A stretch of DNA of 64,000 bases from NCBI RefSeq assembly GCF_000161795.2, contig NZ_CP006882.1, positions 806,001 through 870,000 of the forward strand, given 5' to 3'. This document shows positions 51,625-60,610 of the stretch, piece by piece. The DNA is from Synechococcus sp. WH 8109. Lineage in GTDB: Bacteria; Cyanobacteriota; Cyanobacteriia; PCC-6307; Cyanobiaceae. The notes below the pieces were generated by a model. It ran no database searches and was not told the DNA's origin. It saw only the letters and a program-made list of their open reading frames with translations. The first letter of the stretch is position 1, and every line of letters begins with the position of its first letter. The position numbers and the translations under genes are program-made.

Positions 51625-51849
51625 ATGGCTCTGCAGCTGGTTTCCGCCGACTACCTCCACGGGGACGGCATCACCTACCGGATCCGCCGCGACAGCCTTG
51701 AGCAGGACTTCACCATTGAGGAGAAGCGCGACGGCACTTGGGTGGATTGCGGTCTGGATCAGGCGGTGAAGGATGTGAATTTCGCAGAGTTCAAGCGCCT
51801 CGGCCTGTTGATTAAGAAAGTGATGGATGCTGATCAGTGGCTGGCCTGA
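51625..51849 (+). CDS. small hypothetical protein
   Basis: 74 residues, beta-rich start (LVSADYLHGDGITYRIRRDS). Twelve bases after the previous gene, so likely one transcript. Confidence 0.62.
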   Translation: MALQLVSADYLHGDGITYRIRRDSLEQDFTIEEKRDGTWVDCGLDQAVKDVNFAEFKRLGLLIKKVMDADQWLA

Positions 51850-51914
51850 GCGGTCCTAAATCGCAGCTGATGGCCGGCCGCGCCAGGATGTAACGAATTC
51901 GTTACACGTTGCTC

Positions 51915-52175
51915 ATGACCGTTGGAGAAATCTTTCTGGAGAGCCTCTCCACCGGGGTGATCACCGAGCACGAGGTGAACTGGCTGGCCTCCCACCAGAC
52001 CAGCTTTGATCGGCCGGAGGAGGCCGCTGCCATCCGCCTTGGCCGCCTGATGGACCAAGGCCAGATCAATCTCGGCTGCCGCTTGCCGAAGCCGATGCTG
52101 CGCCACCAGGAGGTGTTGGTGGACTGGATCGAACCCCTCGGCCGTCGCCGTCACAGTCACCGCGCGCTGGCCTGA
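51915..52175 (+). CDS. small hypothetical protein
   Basis: 86 residues from ATG at 51915 (MTVGEIFLESLSTGVITEHE). Its end overlaps the convergent P450 gene by 19 bases. Conserved-looking helical protein of marine cyanobacteria, function unknown. Confidence 0.6.
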   Translation: MTVGEIFLESLSTGVITEHEVNWLASHQTSFDRPEEAAAIRLGRLMDQGQINLGCRLPKPMLRHQEVLVDWIEPLGRRRHSHRALA

Positions 52176-53395
52176 ACCAGCAGACCGTCCTTGGGTGTGG
52201 GGCTGGGGATCAGCTGCAATGCCAGATCCTGATCCGGTTGCAGCTGCAGCTCCACTGCCAGCAGCAGCCCCGCCGCCATCAGGTGGATCTCCAGTTCCGC
52301 CAAGGCCTTGCCCAGGCAGACCCGTTCGCCGCCGCCGAAGGGCAGCAGCGTCTGCTCGAACGAGCCATCCAGGTGGCGTTGCGGCCGGAATGCCGCCAAA
52401 TCGTCGTCATCGCTGGCCGACGTCGGGCTCAGCACCACCTGAATCACGCTGCCTTCTGGAATAGTCAGACCCGCCAGTTCGATCGGCGCCAGGCTGCGCC
52501 GGAAGAAGCCTCCTACTGGAGGCGTCAGCCGCATTACCTCCAGCACTGTCGCGTCCAACCGCGGTGATGCCGCCTCGCTTGCCAACCCATCGCGCAACCA
52601 GCGCTCCACCTCCGGGTTGAGCAGCAGCGCTCGGAACAGGCAGCTCAGCGATGAGGCCGTTGTCTCGTAGCCGGCGAACAGCAACAGCAGCAGCTGTTCG
52701 GCCAGGTCGTCATCGTCCAGTGGAATGCCGGCTTCATCTAAGCCGCCGCTCAGCAGATCAAGCCCTCCTTGGTTGGTCCCCGCCTGGAGAACGCCCTTGA
52801 TCCGCTTCAGCAGCCGTTGGCGTGCCGCCATTGCTTTGGCGAAGGGGGTGCCGGGAATCGCCAGGGGAATCGAGAACAGGGCCCGGGTCCAGATCTCGAA
52901 GTCGGCGAATAGGGAATCACGGCTAGCGCCATCCAGCCCCAGCACCGTGGTGGCGATCACCGCAAAGGCGAAGCGGCGCATCCGTGCCGCCAGCGGCAGC
53001 GGTGTGTTGGTTGTGATCAGCTCCTGGCAGAGCTCGACCACCAACTGCTCGATCGACGGGGTGTAGCGCGCCAGTGCTGCGCTCGAGAACAGTTGCCCCA
53101 CCACCCGGCGGCGGGCTTTGTGCCCCGGCCCACTGCGGTTGGCCAGTGATTGGCTGCCCAGCAGTTGCCGCACGCTTTCGGGCCACCAGACCTGCAAGGC
53201 ATCCCCCTGCCCCAGCAGGTCGCCGATGGCCCGTTCGCCGCGGATGAACACCATGCGCTGGGCCAGCAGCTTGGTTTCGAACACATCGCCGTGGGTCTCA
53301 AAGCGCCGCTGGGCGAAATCCGCCTGGGTGAAGAAGGCCAGGGTTTCCCCCAGTCCGCTCACGGCGCCCGTGCTGGGCAGGGTGGGGGTGGCCAT
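52157..53395 (-). CDS. cytochrome P450
   Basis: 412 residues. I-helix region LLLLFAGYETTASSLSC (A/G-G-x-E/D-T-T), ExxR in LEVMRLTPP, and the haem loop LPFGGGERVCLGKALAELE with the cysteine ligand. Soluble bacterial form. The substrate cannot be predicted; retinoid or carotenoid-type compounds are used by some cyanobacterial P450s. Confidence 0.94.
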   Translation of the reverse strand: MATPTLPSTGAVSGLGETLAFFTQADFAQRRFETHGDVFETKLLAQRMVFIRGERAIGDLLGQGDALQVWWPESVRQLLGSQSLANRSGPGHKARRRVVGQLFSSAALARYTPSIEQLVVELCQELITTNTPLPLAARMRRFAFAVIATTVLGLDGASRDSLFADFEIWTRALFSIPLAIPGTPFAKAMAARQRLLKRIKGVLQAGTNQGGLDLLSGGLDEAGIPLDDDDLAEQLLLLLFAGYETTASSLSCLFRALLLNPEVERWLRDGLASEAASPRLDATVLEVMRLTPPVGGFFRRSLAPIELAGLTIPEGSVIQVVLSPTSASDDDDLAAFRPQRHLDGSFEQTLLPFGGGERVCLGKALAELEIHLMAAGLLLAVELQLQPDQDLALQLIPSPTPKDGLLVQASAR

Positions 53396-53456
53396 CGCGG
53401 CTCGGCGTGAGCTGCCGTTCTAGGGCTGACAGTGCTGCAGGCGCTGGCTATCCCAA

Positions 53457-53735
53457 ATGGTGTGCTGCGCCTTCTCCGTGGAACTCAATTCTCTGGTGTT
53501 TGTGCTGATCGCTCATCTGATCAGCGCTGGCCTTTCGAAAACCGTTGCCGCCCAGAAGGCGCGCAACAGCAACCGCTGGGCTGTTGCGGGGTTTCTCTTC
53601 GGTCCGTTGGGTCTGATCGCCGCCGTGGGCATGCCGGATCGTCATCAGATCGTTTATCTCCGCTACCTGGCTGAGCAGCAGGGTTACCAACCCCGCCACG
53701 CCTGTGGTGGTCAGAAGAGCGAGACCGACGCCTGA
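53457..53735 (+). CDS. small membrane protein
   Basis: 92 residues, two hydrophobic helices (SLVFVLIAHLISAGLS; AVAGFLFGPLGLIAAVGMPD). The RWxxAGFLFGPLGL pattern occurs in many small unnamed inner-membrane proteins. Confidence 0.62.
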   Translation: MVCCAFSVELNSLVFVLIAHLISAGLSKTVAAQKARNSNRWAVAGFLFGPLGLIAAVGMPDRHQIVYLRYLAEQQGYQPRHACGGQKSETDA

Positions 53736-53753
53736 GCCTTCACCTGAACCAGC

Positions 53754-54209
53754 TCAGCGGCAGCGCTTAAAACGAACAATGCTGCGGGTGAGGCCTTTCT
53801 CAGGCCAGTTGGGCATCACCCGCCAGGGGGTGTGAACCGTGAGAACGTCGCCGTCGATCGCGAAAAAGCGGGTCTGTTCCGTGCCCACCCATTCCGGGTT
53901 CCAAGCCACATCCACCTGGGTGATCCAGCGGTCACCCTCGAGCCGGTAGATGCCGGTGTAGGCGATCATGCTGCTCAGCAAGGCCGATCGCTCCTCGGCG
54001 TTGCTGCCCGGTTGGCGACCCTCTGCCGAGAGCATGAAGGAGAGACGCCCCTCCGCCGTGAAGATCACATAGCCGCTGGGGTTGTCCCCCATCGGTGCGA
54101 AGGTGTTGCCGTTGGCTTGTTCCTCAACGTCGTAGCTCAACAATTGCCACGCGCCATGCACGTTGGTGGAACTGATGGCTTGGGCGGGCTGAACCGAACT
54201 GACGCTCAC
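53754..54209 (-). CDS. lipocalin-like domain protein
   Basis: About 151 residues from GTG at 54209 (a TTG at 54287 is possible). GAWQLLSYDVEEQANG, then SGYVIFTAEGRLSFMLSAEG and AYTGIYRLEGDRWITQVDVA match the lipocalin-like (DUF) family of small beta-barrels that may bind hydrophobic ligands. Confidence 0.78.
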   Translation of the reverse strand: MSVSSVQPAQAISSTNVHGAWQLLSYDVEEQANGNTFAPMGDNPSGYVIFTAEGRLSFMLSAEGRQPGSNAEERSALLSSMIAYTGIYRLEGDRWITQVDVAWNPEWVGTEQTRFFAIDGDVLTVHTPWRVMPNWPEKGLTRSIVRFKRCR

Positions 54210-54333
54210 AACTGGATCTGTTCCTGAGCGGCAACCTATCGATCGTGATCTGGCTTTGACGGCCTGAAGCGAGGTATTGCTGCGCAATTAATGCCATTGA
54301 TTGCCGAACCAGTAGCAACAACAACGAAAGTGA

Positions 54334-54546
54334 TCAGCGGATCGGAGCGTTGCAGGGCCGCCAGCCCCGTTTCAACATCACGCTCCAGGTGTCGATCGCG
54401 TTCTGATGCGGAACGCGGTGATGGATGAAGGGTTCCGGTGGTCGGGGCGGGTTGTAGTGATACGTCCTGATCGAGACCCAGGTCATGGTTTTTGAGTTCA
54501 GTTCAGGCTTGAAATGCACCACCCGCTTTTGGGTTGTGTTCACCAA
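54334..54546 (-). CDS. DUF1651 domain protein, paralogue
   Basis: 70 residues from a TTG/GTG: the family core GWLVNT, VVHFKPELNSKTMTWVSIRT, HQNAIDTWSVMLKRGWR. No ATG exists between the upstream stop and the domain. Paralogue of the protein at 35444. Confidence 0.68.
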   Translation of the reverse strand: MVNTTQKRVVHFKPELNSKTMTWVSIRTYHYNPPRPPEPFIHHRVPHQNAIDTWSVMLKRGWRPCNAPIR

Positions 54547-54756
54547 CCATCCCCCTCCAACCTGGTGAGGTTGTGCTGGGGATTGGTCATTTCAACCCAT
54601 TGTCAAGCCCAACGCTTTGATGATGAGGGCTGTGTCAAACCACCGATACATGCTGATTTTTTGTTTTCACAGCAAATCAACTGAATTCAATGCTTTTTTC
54701 CCCTTGTGACCAGCACAATATTTGTTCTAATAGAGAAGTCACGACCTCACAGACCC

Positions 54757-55122
54757 ATGCTTACCGGAGCTGAATTGCTCAACCGCGTCAAGGAACTTGG
54801 TGATTGCGCCAAAACAGATCTGGCCAGAGGTTGTGGTTACGTCGTCAAAAAGAAAGACGGCTCTGAACAGGTGAAATTCACCGCGTTCTACGAGGCTCTC
54901 CTGGAAGCCAAAGGCCTTTCGTTCTCCACCGGTGGATCCGGTGTGGGCAAAGGTGGCCGCAAGCTGTCCTACAAAGCTGTGGTTCAGGGCAACGGCAATC
55001 TGTTGATCGGTAAGGCCTACACCGCTCTACTGGAACTGCAGCCCGGCGATGAATATGAGATCAAGCTTGGACGAAAGCAGATCCGCTTGATTCCCGTTGG
55101 CGGATCCGAAGAAGAGGATTGA
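54757..55122 (+). CDS. cyanobacterial AbrB-type regulator
   Basis: 121 residues from ATG at 54757 (MLTGAELLNRVKELGD). A conserved N-terminal domain is followed by the C-terminal AbrB-like DNA-binding part (LLIGKAYTALLELQPGDEYEIKLGRK). Cyanobacterial AbrB proteins act in nitrogen, carbon and redox control. A terminator follows. Confidence 0.88.
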   Translation: MLTGAELLNRVKELGDCAKTDLARGCGYVVKKKDGSEQVKFTAFYEALLEAKGLSFSTGGSGVGKGGRKLSYKAVVQGNGNLLIGKAYTALLELQPGDEYEIKLGRKQIRLIPVGGSEEED

Positions 55123-55149
55123 TCTCTGGTTCAGCAGCAACACCACTCT

Positions 55150-55186
55150 CCCCGCGGTTCCCTTAGGTTCCACGGGGAATTTTTTG
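55150..55186 (+). terminator. terminator after abrB
   Basis: CCCCG...CGGGG stem with an inner pairing region, then AATTTTTT. Confidence 0.65.
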
Positions 55187-55192
55187 GCTCCG

Positions 55193-55384
55193 ATGCCCTA
55201 TCAACCCACCAAGGAGCATCTCGACCATCAGATTCCAGACGCGTTTAAGAGCATCAACAGCGTGATGCGTCAGCTGAAGCAGGACATCGGTATGGATGAC
55301 CGCTACATCGCCCTGATGCTTGATGCGCTCTCGCGGGAGTATTCCGCCAAGCAGCCGACCCGAGATGGCTTCGGCTTCCGCTAA
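55193..55384 (+). CDS. 63-residue hypothetical protein
   Basis: ATG at 55193: MPYQPTKEHLDHQIPDAFKS, helical, C-terminal TRDGFGFR. The frame opens inside abrB, but the start right after the terminator is more likely. Confidence 0.6.
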   Translation: MPYQPTKEHLDHQIPDAFKSINSVMRQLKQDIGMDDRYIALMLDALSREYSAKQPTRDGFGFR

Positions 55385-55432
55385 TTACCAAGCTGTTGCT
55401 ATCAACCGGTAGAACTGCGTCTCCCACCACCC

Positions 55433-55600
55433 ATGAAACGACTCCTGCTCGTTCACAACCTGGTGCACGGTCAGATCGTTGTGCATGAACTGGATAACAA
55501 GGATTTCGCCCTGGAGCTGGTGGAGGGCGATCCGGAGACCGACGATCATGGCGAGATGGACGTGGAGAGTCGCTTTTTCATCCGCGTTGACAACGAATGA
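55433..55600 (+). CDS. 55-residue hypothetical protein
   Basis: MKRLLLVHNLVHGQIVVHEL then an acidic part (DPETDDHGEMDVE) and FFIRVDNE. A compact beta-type peptide, function unknown. Confidence 0.55.
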   Translation: MKRLLLVHNLVHGQIVVHELDNKDFALELVEGDPETDDHGEMDVESRFFIRVDNE

Positions 55601-55708
55601 GCTCGAGTTGACCTCAATGCCGACGCACGTCCGGTGCGCAGCTCAGCACAGAGCTGATCGCTGGGGCTGGATCAGCGCTATTTCGAAGAAATCCGTGGGT
55701 GGAAGGTG

Positions 55709-55891
55709 ATGGCAACGCGCTACGTGCTTCGGACGGGGGAGGTCATCCACTCCAACCGCAACCCCGAAGAGCTTGACGTCTACTGCTACCGAACCGGCGC
55801 CGACGACCATACATGTCTGCTGCTCTCTGATCAATCCGAAGCAGATTTCCTGCTTCGCTACGGATCTGACGAGTTGAACCTGGCCTATTGA
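55709..55891 (+). CDS. 60-residue hypothetical protein
   Basis: MATRYVLRTGEVIHSNRNPE, then YCYRTGADDHTCLLL with two cysteines. No family recognised. Confidence 0.55.
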   Translation: MATRYVLRTGEVIHSNRNPEELDVYCYRTGADDHTCLLLSDQSEADFLLRYGSDELNLAY

Positions 55892-55937
55892 CGCCGCTCG
55901 GATCGTGGCCTGAATGGGTGGGCATCAAGGCAACGCC

Positions 55938-56087
55938 ATGGACGACGTCAGGCTGCAACAGCTGCTTCAGGAGGCCGAAGAGCATCTCCGTGCCCGCAGC
56001 TGCCGCCAGCGCTACGAACGCGCCGTGGTCCGTCTGCCCGACAGCCGCCGGGGCATCTGGTTCGGTGATGACAAACGTGCGGCTTAA
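55938..56087 (+). CDS. 49-residue hypothetical protein
   Basis: MDDVRLQQLLQEAEEHLRAR, helical then basic (RYERAVVRLPDSRRG). No family recognised. Confidence 0.52.
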   Translation: MDDVRLQQLLQEAEEHLRARSCRQRYERAVVRLPDSRRGIWFGDDKRAA

Positions 56088-56135
56088 GGCGCGCCGTTGA
56101 CTAGAAGGGCTGGCTCCAGGGGGGCGTGCAGCAAC

Positions 56136-56471
56136 TCAAAAATTGAAGCGATACATTCGGCCTCCACCTGCGAGATCGAGAGCAACAAGACCATCAGATC
56201 GAGCCGTCTCCGCTCCTCTGCGGATATGGGGTCCATCGGAGCGCATCAGTTCTGAGGCCATGGCGTAGGCCGTGAGCGCTTGATCGGCCGTAAGCACCTT
56301 GGCGGCTTCTTTCGTAAGCGCCTTGGTGCCTCGCTCCAGGCGCATGGCCAGCACCGCGTCCATCAGCAGCACCACCTCGTTTTCACTCATCCGGCAGTAG
56401 GGCTCGCGGTAGTCAAAGGCATGCCGGAATGCCCTGGCCCCAGCCCGGCTGAGGGTGTCGTCCAATGACAC
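56136..56471 (-). CDS. hypothetical protein
   Basis: 111 residues, helical. EVVLLMDAVLAMRLERGTKA and VLTADQALTAYAMASELMRS. No membrane segment; function unknown. Confidence 0.6.
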   Translation of the reverse strand: MSLDDTLSRAGARAFRHAFDYREPYCRMSENEVVLLMDAVLAMRLERGTKALTKEAAKVLTADQALTAYAMASELMRSDGPHIRRGAETARSDGLVALDLAGGGRMYRFNF

Positions 56472-56623
56472 CGCGGTGAGGCCGACGGCCGCAAAAGCAG
56501 TGACGACATTTATTGGGAATGGCGCAAGCGTTGCTCAACTGTCAACGAATGGTCCCAATCTCTGTTGTTAAAAGCGCAACAGCACTATGCAGATGTGTCC
56601 TTGCACCTAGTCGGCCTTTCGCA

Positions 56624-56785
56624 TCATTCCGGCAGGCGCTCCACGGCCACATGCATGAACCGCTTCACCATGTCGATCGGCCAGCCTTCCCGCTGCAGGT
56701 CCTCAGCGATCTGGTCGATCTGAAAGCCGATCTCTTCGGCAACCAGCTCTTCCAGCAGCTGGTTCGAATGTTGCGTGGTGGTCAT
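56624..56785 (-). CDS. 53-residue hypothetical protein
   Basis: MTTTQHSNQLLEELVAEEIG, then EGWPIDMVKRFMHVAVERLP. Helical and soluble. Confidence 0.55.
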   Translation of the reverse strand: MTTTQHSNQLLEELVAEEIGFQIDQIAEDLQREGWPIDMVKRFMHVAVERLPE

Positions 56786-56919
56786 GGGCTGACAGCACTG
56801 CATAGGGCCTAACCCACCTCAGCTGTGTTTCGCCACCTTGATTGCTGCCCATTGATTGCGGCGAATTGATTTCGTCGCTTTCGGTTGCAGGCTTGCGGCG
56901 CTCTTGCCAGCTTGAAGGC

Positions 56920-57072
56920 ATGAAACAGGCTTCCCTGCTCCGGCGCATCGGCACTTACCTGCTCGGCTTGGTGGATGAGTACTGGGCCATGCGTCGTCCC
57001 TGGCAGTACGGCGCCAAGCAGCCCCAATGCGGGCTGCGGTGCGATGGCGATCACTGCGAACCAGTCGACTGA
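56920..57072 (+). CDS. 50-residue hypothetical protein
   Basis: MKQASLLRRIGTYLLGLVDE, then RRPWQYGAKQPQCGLRCDGD with three cysteines in the end. Possible metal site; no family. Confidence 0.52.
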   Translation: MKQASLLRRIGTYLLGLVDEYWAMRRPWQYGAKQPQCGLRCDGDHCEPVD

Positions 57073-57155
57073 CTCAGCCCAGCGCACAATGCGCGTTTAC
57101 ACGGGTTGCCGCTCCTCCATGTCCCCACAACAGTGAGGGAAGCAAAGGAGATGAG

Positions 57156-57317
57156 ATGGAGTTCAAAAGCCGCATTTTCGCCACCTCGCGTGGGTCCACT
57201 ATCGACGCCATCGGCGACGGCAAGTACCTGGTGTGCAATCCGGCCTATTGCTTCATGGTGCATGGCCTGCGCCAGGCCCATGAGGCCTTGCAACGTCAGG
57301 AAAAGCCCGCCCTCTGA
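57156..57317 (+). CDS. 53-residue protein of the GKxLVC type
   Basis: Start chosen from AAGGAG six bases upstream. MEFKSRIFATSRGSTIDAIG, GKYLVCNPAYCFMV. Related to the protein at 38227. Confidence 0.62.
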   Translation: MEFKSRIFATSRGSTIDAIGDGKYLVCNPAYCFMVHGLRQAHEALQRQEKPAL

Positions 57318-57320
57318 GCC

Positions 57321-57497
57321 ATGGCTGAATACCGAATTCACTGCAAGCACTGCGGCTATGAGGGGCAGGCCAACTCCCGTTGGATCCCCTTCGTGCAGGT
57401 GGAGAAGCGGGGGCAGGATTGCCCCCATTGCGGTCGCCCCACCCTGCTGGAGCCCTGGTGCAGGCTGCGGGCTGAGACGTCCATGCCCGACTACTGA
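57321..57497 (+). CDS. 58-residue zinc-ribbon protein
   Basis: Starts 3 bases after the previous gene. Two CxxC pairs (IHCKHCGYEG and DCPHCGRPT) give a zinc ribbon. Function unknown. Confidence 0.65.
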   Translation: MAEYRIHCKHCGYEGQANSRWIPFVQVEKRGQDCPHCGRPTLLEPWCRLRAETSMPDY

Positions 57498-57640
57498 AAG
57501 CTCTGCCAGCTGCTGGTGAGCCACTGGGGAGCCACGCTCCACCAGATGGCCGTGGCCACAAAAATGGCGGTGAGCCCAATCAGGCTGGTGATCAGCTCCT
57601 CCTGCCGCCTGTCGGAGCGAAGTTTCCTGGCTTTGCCCAC
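57491..57640 (-). CDS. 49-residue membrane peptide
   Basis: GTG start: MGKARKLRSDRRQEELITS, then one helix (LIGLTAIFVATAIWWSVAP). Overlaps the end of the convergent zinc-ribbon gene by 7 bases. Confidence 0.5.
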   Translation of the reverse strand: MGKARKLRSDRRQEELITSLIGLTAIFVATAIWWSVAPQWLTSSWQSFQ

Positions 57641-57748
57641 GGTTGTCCTTGGATGCTTCCCTCGGTGTAGAGCCGAGGCTCTGCATTGGCCATCGGTCAA
57701 AACACCCGGCCGTAGCTCTGGCGATGATGGGTTCAGCGTCAAGGTCAG

Positions 57749-59422
57749 ATGAGCACCGCCACGTTTGCTGAGTTCGCCGAACGGGCCGACTATTCCCTTC
57801 TGGAAGCCCTCACGGCTGACCCTGAGGCCACAGCGGATGGGGACGATCACCGTCCCCGCCAGGTGCTCTCCGGCCACTACGTGCCGGTGACGCCCACCCC
57901 GATCCCAGAGCCTCTATATCTGGCGCACAGCCGCAGCTTGTTCAGCGAGCTTGGTCTCAGCGACGACCTGGCCCAGGACGATCAGTTCTGCCGCATGTTT
58001 TCCGGCGATCTTGGTGTGGCCACCGGTCCGATGCGGCCCTGGGGCTGGGCCACCGGCTACGCCCTCTCGATCTATGGCACTGAGTACACCCAGCAGTGCC
58101 CCTTTGGAAATGGCAATGGCTACGGCGATGGCCGTGCCATGTCGGTGTTCGAGGGGTTGTTTGAAGGTCGCCGCTGGGAGATGCAGCTCAAAGGTGGTGG
58201 ACCCACCCCCTACTGCCGTGGTGCTGATGGTCGCGCCGTGCTCCGCTCCAGCGTGCGTGAATTTCTGGCGCAGGAATTCATGCATGCCCTCGGTGTGCCC
58301 ACCTCCCGCTCGTTGACGCTCTACGTCTCCCATGCCGAGACAGTCCGTCGCCCCTGGTACTCCGAGAACTCACGCTCGATGGACCCGGACGTGATGGTCG
58401 ACAACCCTGCCGCCATCAGTACCCGGGTGGCGCCATCGTTTCTGCGGGTGGGTCAACTGGAGTTGTTCGCCCGCCGTGCCCGCAGTGAGGCCCATCCCCG
58501 GGCGCATCAGGAATTGCACCAGATCGTGGTGCACCTGATCGAACGCAATTACCGCCAGGAGATCGATCCCGGCCTGTCATTCAGCGATCAGGTTGTGCTG
58601 TTGGCGCGCTTGTTCCGTGATCGCCTCACGGCCCTGGTGGCCAACTGGATCCGGGTGGGTTATTGCCAGGGCAACTTCAACAGCGACAACTGCGCCGCCG
58701 GTGGCTTCACCCTCGACTACGGCCCGTTTGGCTTCTGCGAGCTGTTCGATCCGCGCTTTCAGCCCTGGACCGGTGGCGGCGCCCACTTCTGCTTCTTCAA
58801 TCAGCCGGTGGCCGCGCAGGCCAACTACAGAATGTTCTGGAAATCCCTGCGCACGTTGATGGAGGGCAAGGCGGAGGTCCAGGCCCAACTGGATCAGTTG
58901 CTGGAGGATTTCCCCGCTGCCATGCAGGAGGCCATGCAACGGATGTGGAGCAGCAAACTCGGCCTGCCCAGTGCCAACGACGCCCTGGTGCAAGAGCTTT
59001 TGCAGCTCCTGGTGGAGTCCAGCGCCGATTATTCGATGGTGTTCCGCCGCTTGTCGGATCTGCCCGAGCAGATCGGTCCGCTGCAGGACTGTTTCTATCT
59101 GCCCCTTTCGGCACCTCTCGAATGCCAATGGAACGACTGGTTGCTCCGCTGGCGTGCCCAGTGGCCCAGTGGTGTTGCCCCGGCTCTGATCTCCGCTGGT
59201 ATGCGGCGGGTCAATCCGGCGATTACCTGGCGCGAATGGTTGATCGCTCCGGCCTACCAGCAGGCCGGCGAAGGCGACACCTCCCTGATGGCTGAACTGC
59301 AGCAGCTGTTCAGCACGCCCTATGACACCCCTTCCGCCGATTTGGTGGCCCGCTACGACCGCTTGAAACCGCGGGAGTTCTTCAGTGCGGGTGGGGTGTC
59401 CCACTACAGCTGTTCGTCTTGA
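57749..59422 (+). CDS. selO: protein adenylyltransferase SelO (YdiU family)
   Basis: 557 residues, within the ~480-570 family range. Nucleotide-binding core [20 protein letters not shown] and [20 protein letters not shown] (about 150-195); metal/active-site region [20 protein letters not shown] and [14 protein letters not shown] (about 305-345). SelO transfers AMP to protein Ser/Thr/Tyr under oxidative stress. Unlike many SelO proteins it does not end in a selenocysteine position. The DUF924 gene overlaps its stop. Confidence 0.93.
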   Translation: MSTATFAEFAERADYSLLEALTADPEATADGDDHRPRQVLSGHYVPVTPTPIPEPLYLAHSRSLFSELGLSDDLAQDDQFCRMFSGDLGVATGPMRPWGWATGYALSIYGTEYTQQCPFGNGNGYGDGRAMSVFEGLFEGRRWEMQLKGGGPTPYCRGADGRAVLRSSVREFLAQEFMHALGVPTSRSLTLYVSHAETVRRPWYSENSRSMDPDVMVDNPAAISTRVAPSFLRVGQLELFARRARSEAHPRAHQELHQIVVHLIERNYRQEIDPGLSFSDQVVLLARLFRDRLTALVANWIRVGYCQGNFNSDNCAAGGFTLDYGPFGFCELFDPRFQPWTGGGAHFCFFNQPVAAQANYRMFWKSLRTLMEGKAEVQAQLDQLLEDFPAAMQEAMQRMWSSKLGLPSANDALVQELLQLLVESSADYSMVFRRLSDLPEQIGPLQDCFYLPLSAPLECQWNDWLLRWRAQWPSGVAPALISAGMRRVNPAITWREWLIAPAYQQAGEGDTSLMAELQQLFSTPYDTPSADLVARYDRLKPREFFSAGGVSHYSCSS

Positions 59423-59955
59423 GCGCAGACGACGTTCTGGAGTTCTGGTTTCAGCAGTGCCGTCCCTGGCAGTGGTTTCGTCGCTGCGACAGCTTCGATG
59501 CTCTGGTGCGAGCACGATTCGTGCAGGCCGTTGAGCTCGCCCTCGCTGGAGAGCTGGACCACTGGAGCTGTGGCCCAAGCAGTGGTCTGGCCCTAGTGCT
59601 GCTGCTGGATCAGTTCACCCGTCAGATCTGGCGGGGCCAGGCCCACGCCTTCGCCGGAGATCCTCAGGCTCTGAAGCTGAGCCTGGCAGCGCTGGAGCGG
59701 GGATGGATCGCAGCGGAATCGCAACGACCGCAGCGGCACTTCTGGCTGATGCCTCTTTTGCACAGCGAAGACATCAGCGTTGTGGCTAAAGCCATCCCTT
59801 TGCTGGAGCACTTCGCAGACGTTGCCACCGCCGATGTTGCCCGCCGCCATCTCCTTCAGCTGCAGTGCTTTGGCCGCTATCCCCATCGCAATGCTGCTCT
59901 TGGACGGGTGAGTTCAACGGAGGAAGTGGTGTTTATGCAGCAATCACAACGTTGA
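59419..59955 (+). CDS. DUF924 family protein
   Basis: 178 residues from TTG overlapping the selO stop codon. [15 protein letters not shown] at the start and [20 protein letters not shown] are typical of DUF924, a helical TPR-like family. Coupled translation with selO suggests a shared role. Its last 12 bases overlap the convergent small gene. Confidence 0.85.
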   Translation: MSADDVLEFWFQQCRPWQWFRRCDSFDALVRARFVQAVELALAGELDHWSCGPSSGLALVLLLDQFTRQIWRGQAHAFAGDPQALKLSLAALERGWIAAESQRPQRHFWLMPLLHSEDISVVAKAIPLLEHFADVATADVARRHLLQLQCFGRYPHRNAALGRVSSTEEVVFMQQSQR

Positions 59956-60123
59956 TGGTTCCTCGCCTTCATCCTTCATCAGGCGCAGCGCTGCATTCAT
60001 GACGGCAGCTTTCACTGCCCGGCGCTCCAGTCCCTGGCGTTCGAAGTGCCGAACGATGCGTGACAGGTCCCACCAGACGGCCACTTCCACTTCATCCATC
60101 TCATTTGCGACGTGAAGAGTCAT
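59944..60123 (-). CDS. 59-residue hypothetical protein
   Basis: MTLHVANEMDEVEVAVWWDL, then a basic helix (RHFERQGLERRAVKAAVMNA). Convergent with the DUF924 gene. Confidence 0.58.
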   Translation of the reverse strand: MTLHVANEMDEVEVAVWWDLSRIVRHFERQGLERRAVKAAVMNAALRLMKDEGEEPSTL

Positions 60124-60262
60124 GGTTGCGCTGGGTCTTAATTCAGCTGTAGCCCCGTGCCAGCTACGCCTGAGGCGTCTGCGGAATGACTGCTGAATTC
60201 AGTTGCAATTCAGCCTGAACGGTCGTTCGTGGCTATGTAGCAAGTGGTTGCCTCCATTTTCC

Positions 60263-60580
60263 GTGCAGCACTACTTGATCGTTTGGACGTTCCCGACCGT
60301 TGAGGGTGCCTGGGAGTCGTGCCCTGGCTTTGCTGACTACATCAACTCGGGAGCACCGGGAGATGCTTTCGACGGTTTTGCTCTCAAATACCGCGTTTGC
60401 GAACCGATCAGCGGTAGTGGTGTCGCCATTGCCGTTGCCAGTGACATCGGCAAGGTGTGGGCGCATCTCGGGCCCTGGATCAAGGACTTCGGCATTCAGT
60501 TCGAGGTCACTGCCGTGGTGTCCGATGCCGAATTTGCTGCGATGTGGCCGATGGTGGAAGCTGCAGCATCCGTCAGCTAA
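60263..60580 (+). CDS. DUF3303 family protein
   Basis: About 105 residues from GTG at 60263. VQHYLIVWTFPTVEGAWESC is the DUF3303 start; YRVCEPISGSGVAIAVASD follows. Ferredoxin-like fold expected; function unknown. The frame extends 20 codons upstream without family sequence. Confidence 0.72.
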   Translation: MQHYLIVWTFPTVEGAWESCPGFADYINSGAPGDAFDGFALKYRVCEPISGSGVAIAVASDIGKVWAHLGPWIKDFGIQFEVTAVVSDAEFAAMWPMVEAAASVS

Positions 60581-60610
60581 GACGGCTGAGCCTCACACCA
60601 TGGCCCGGCC

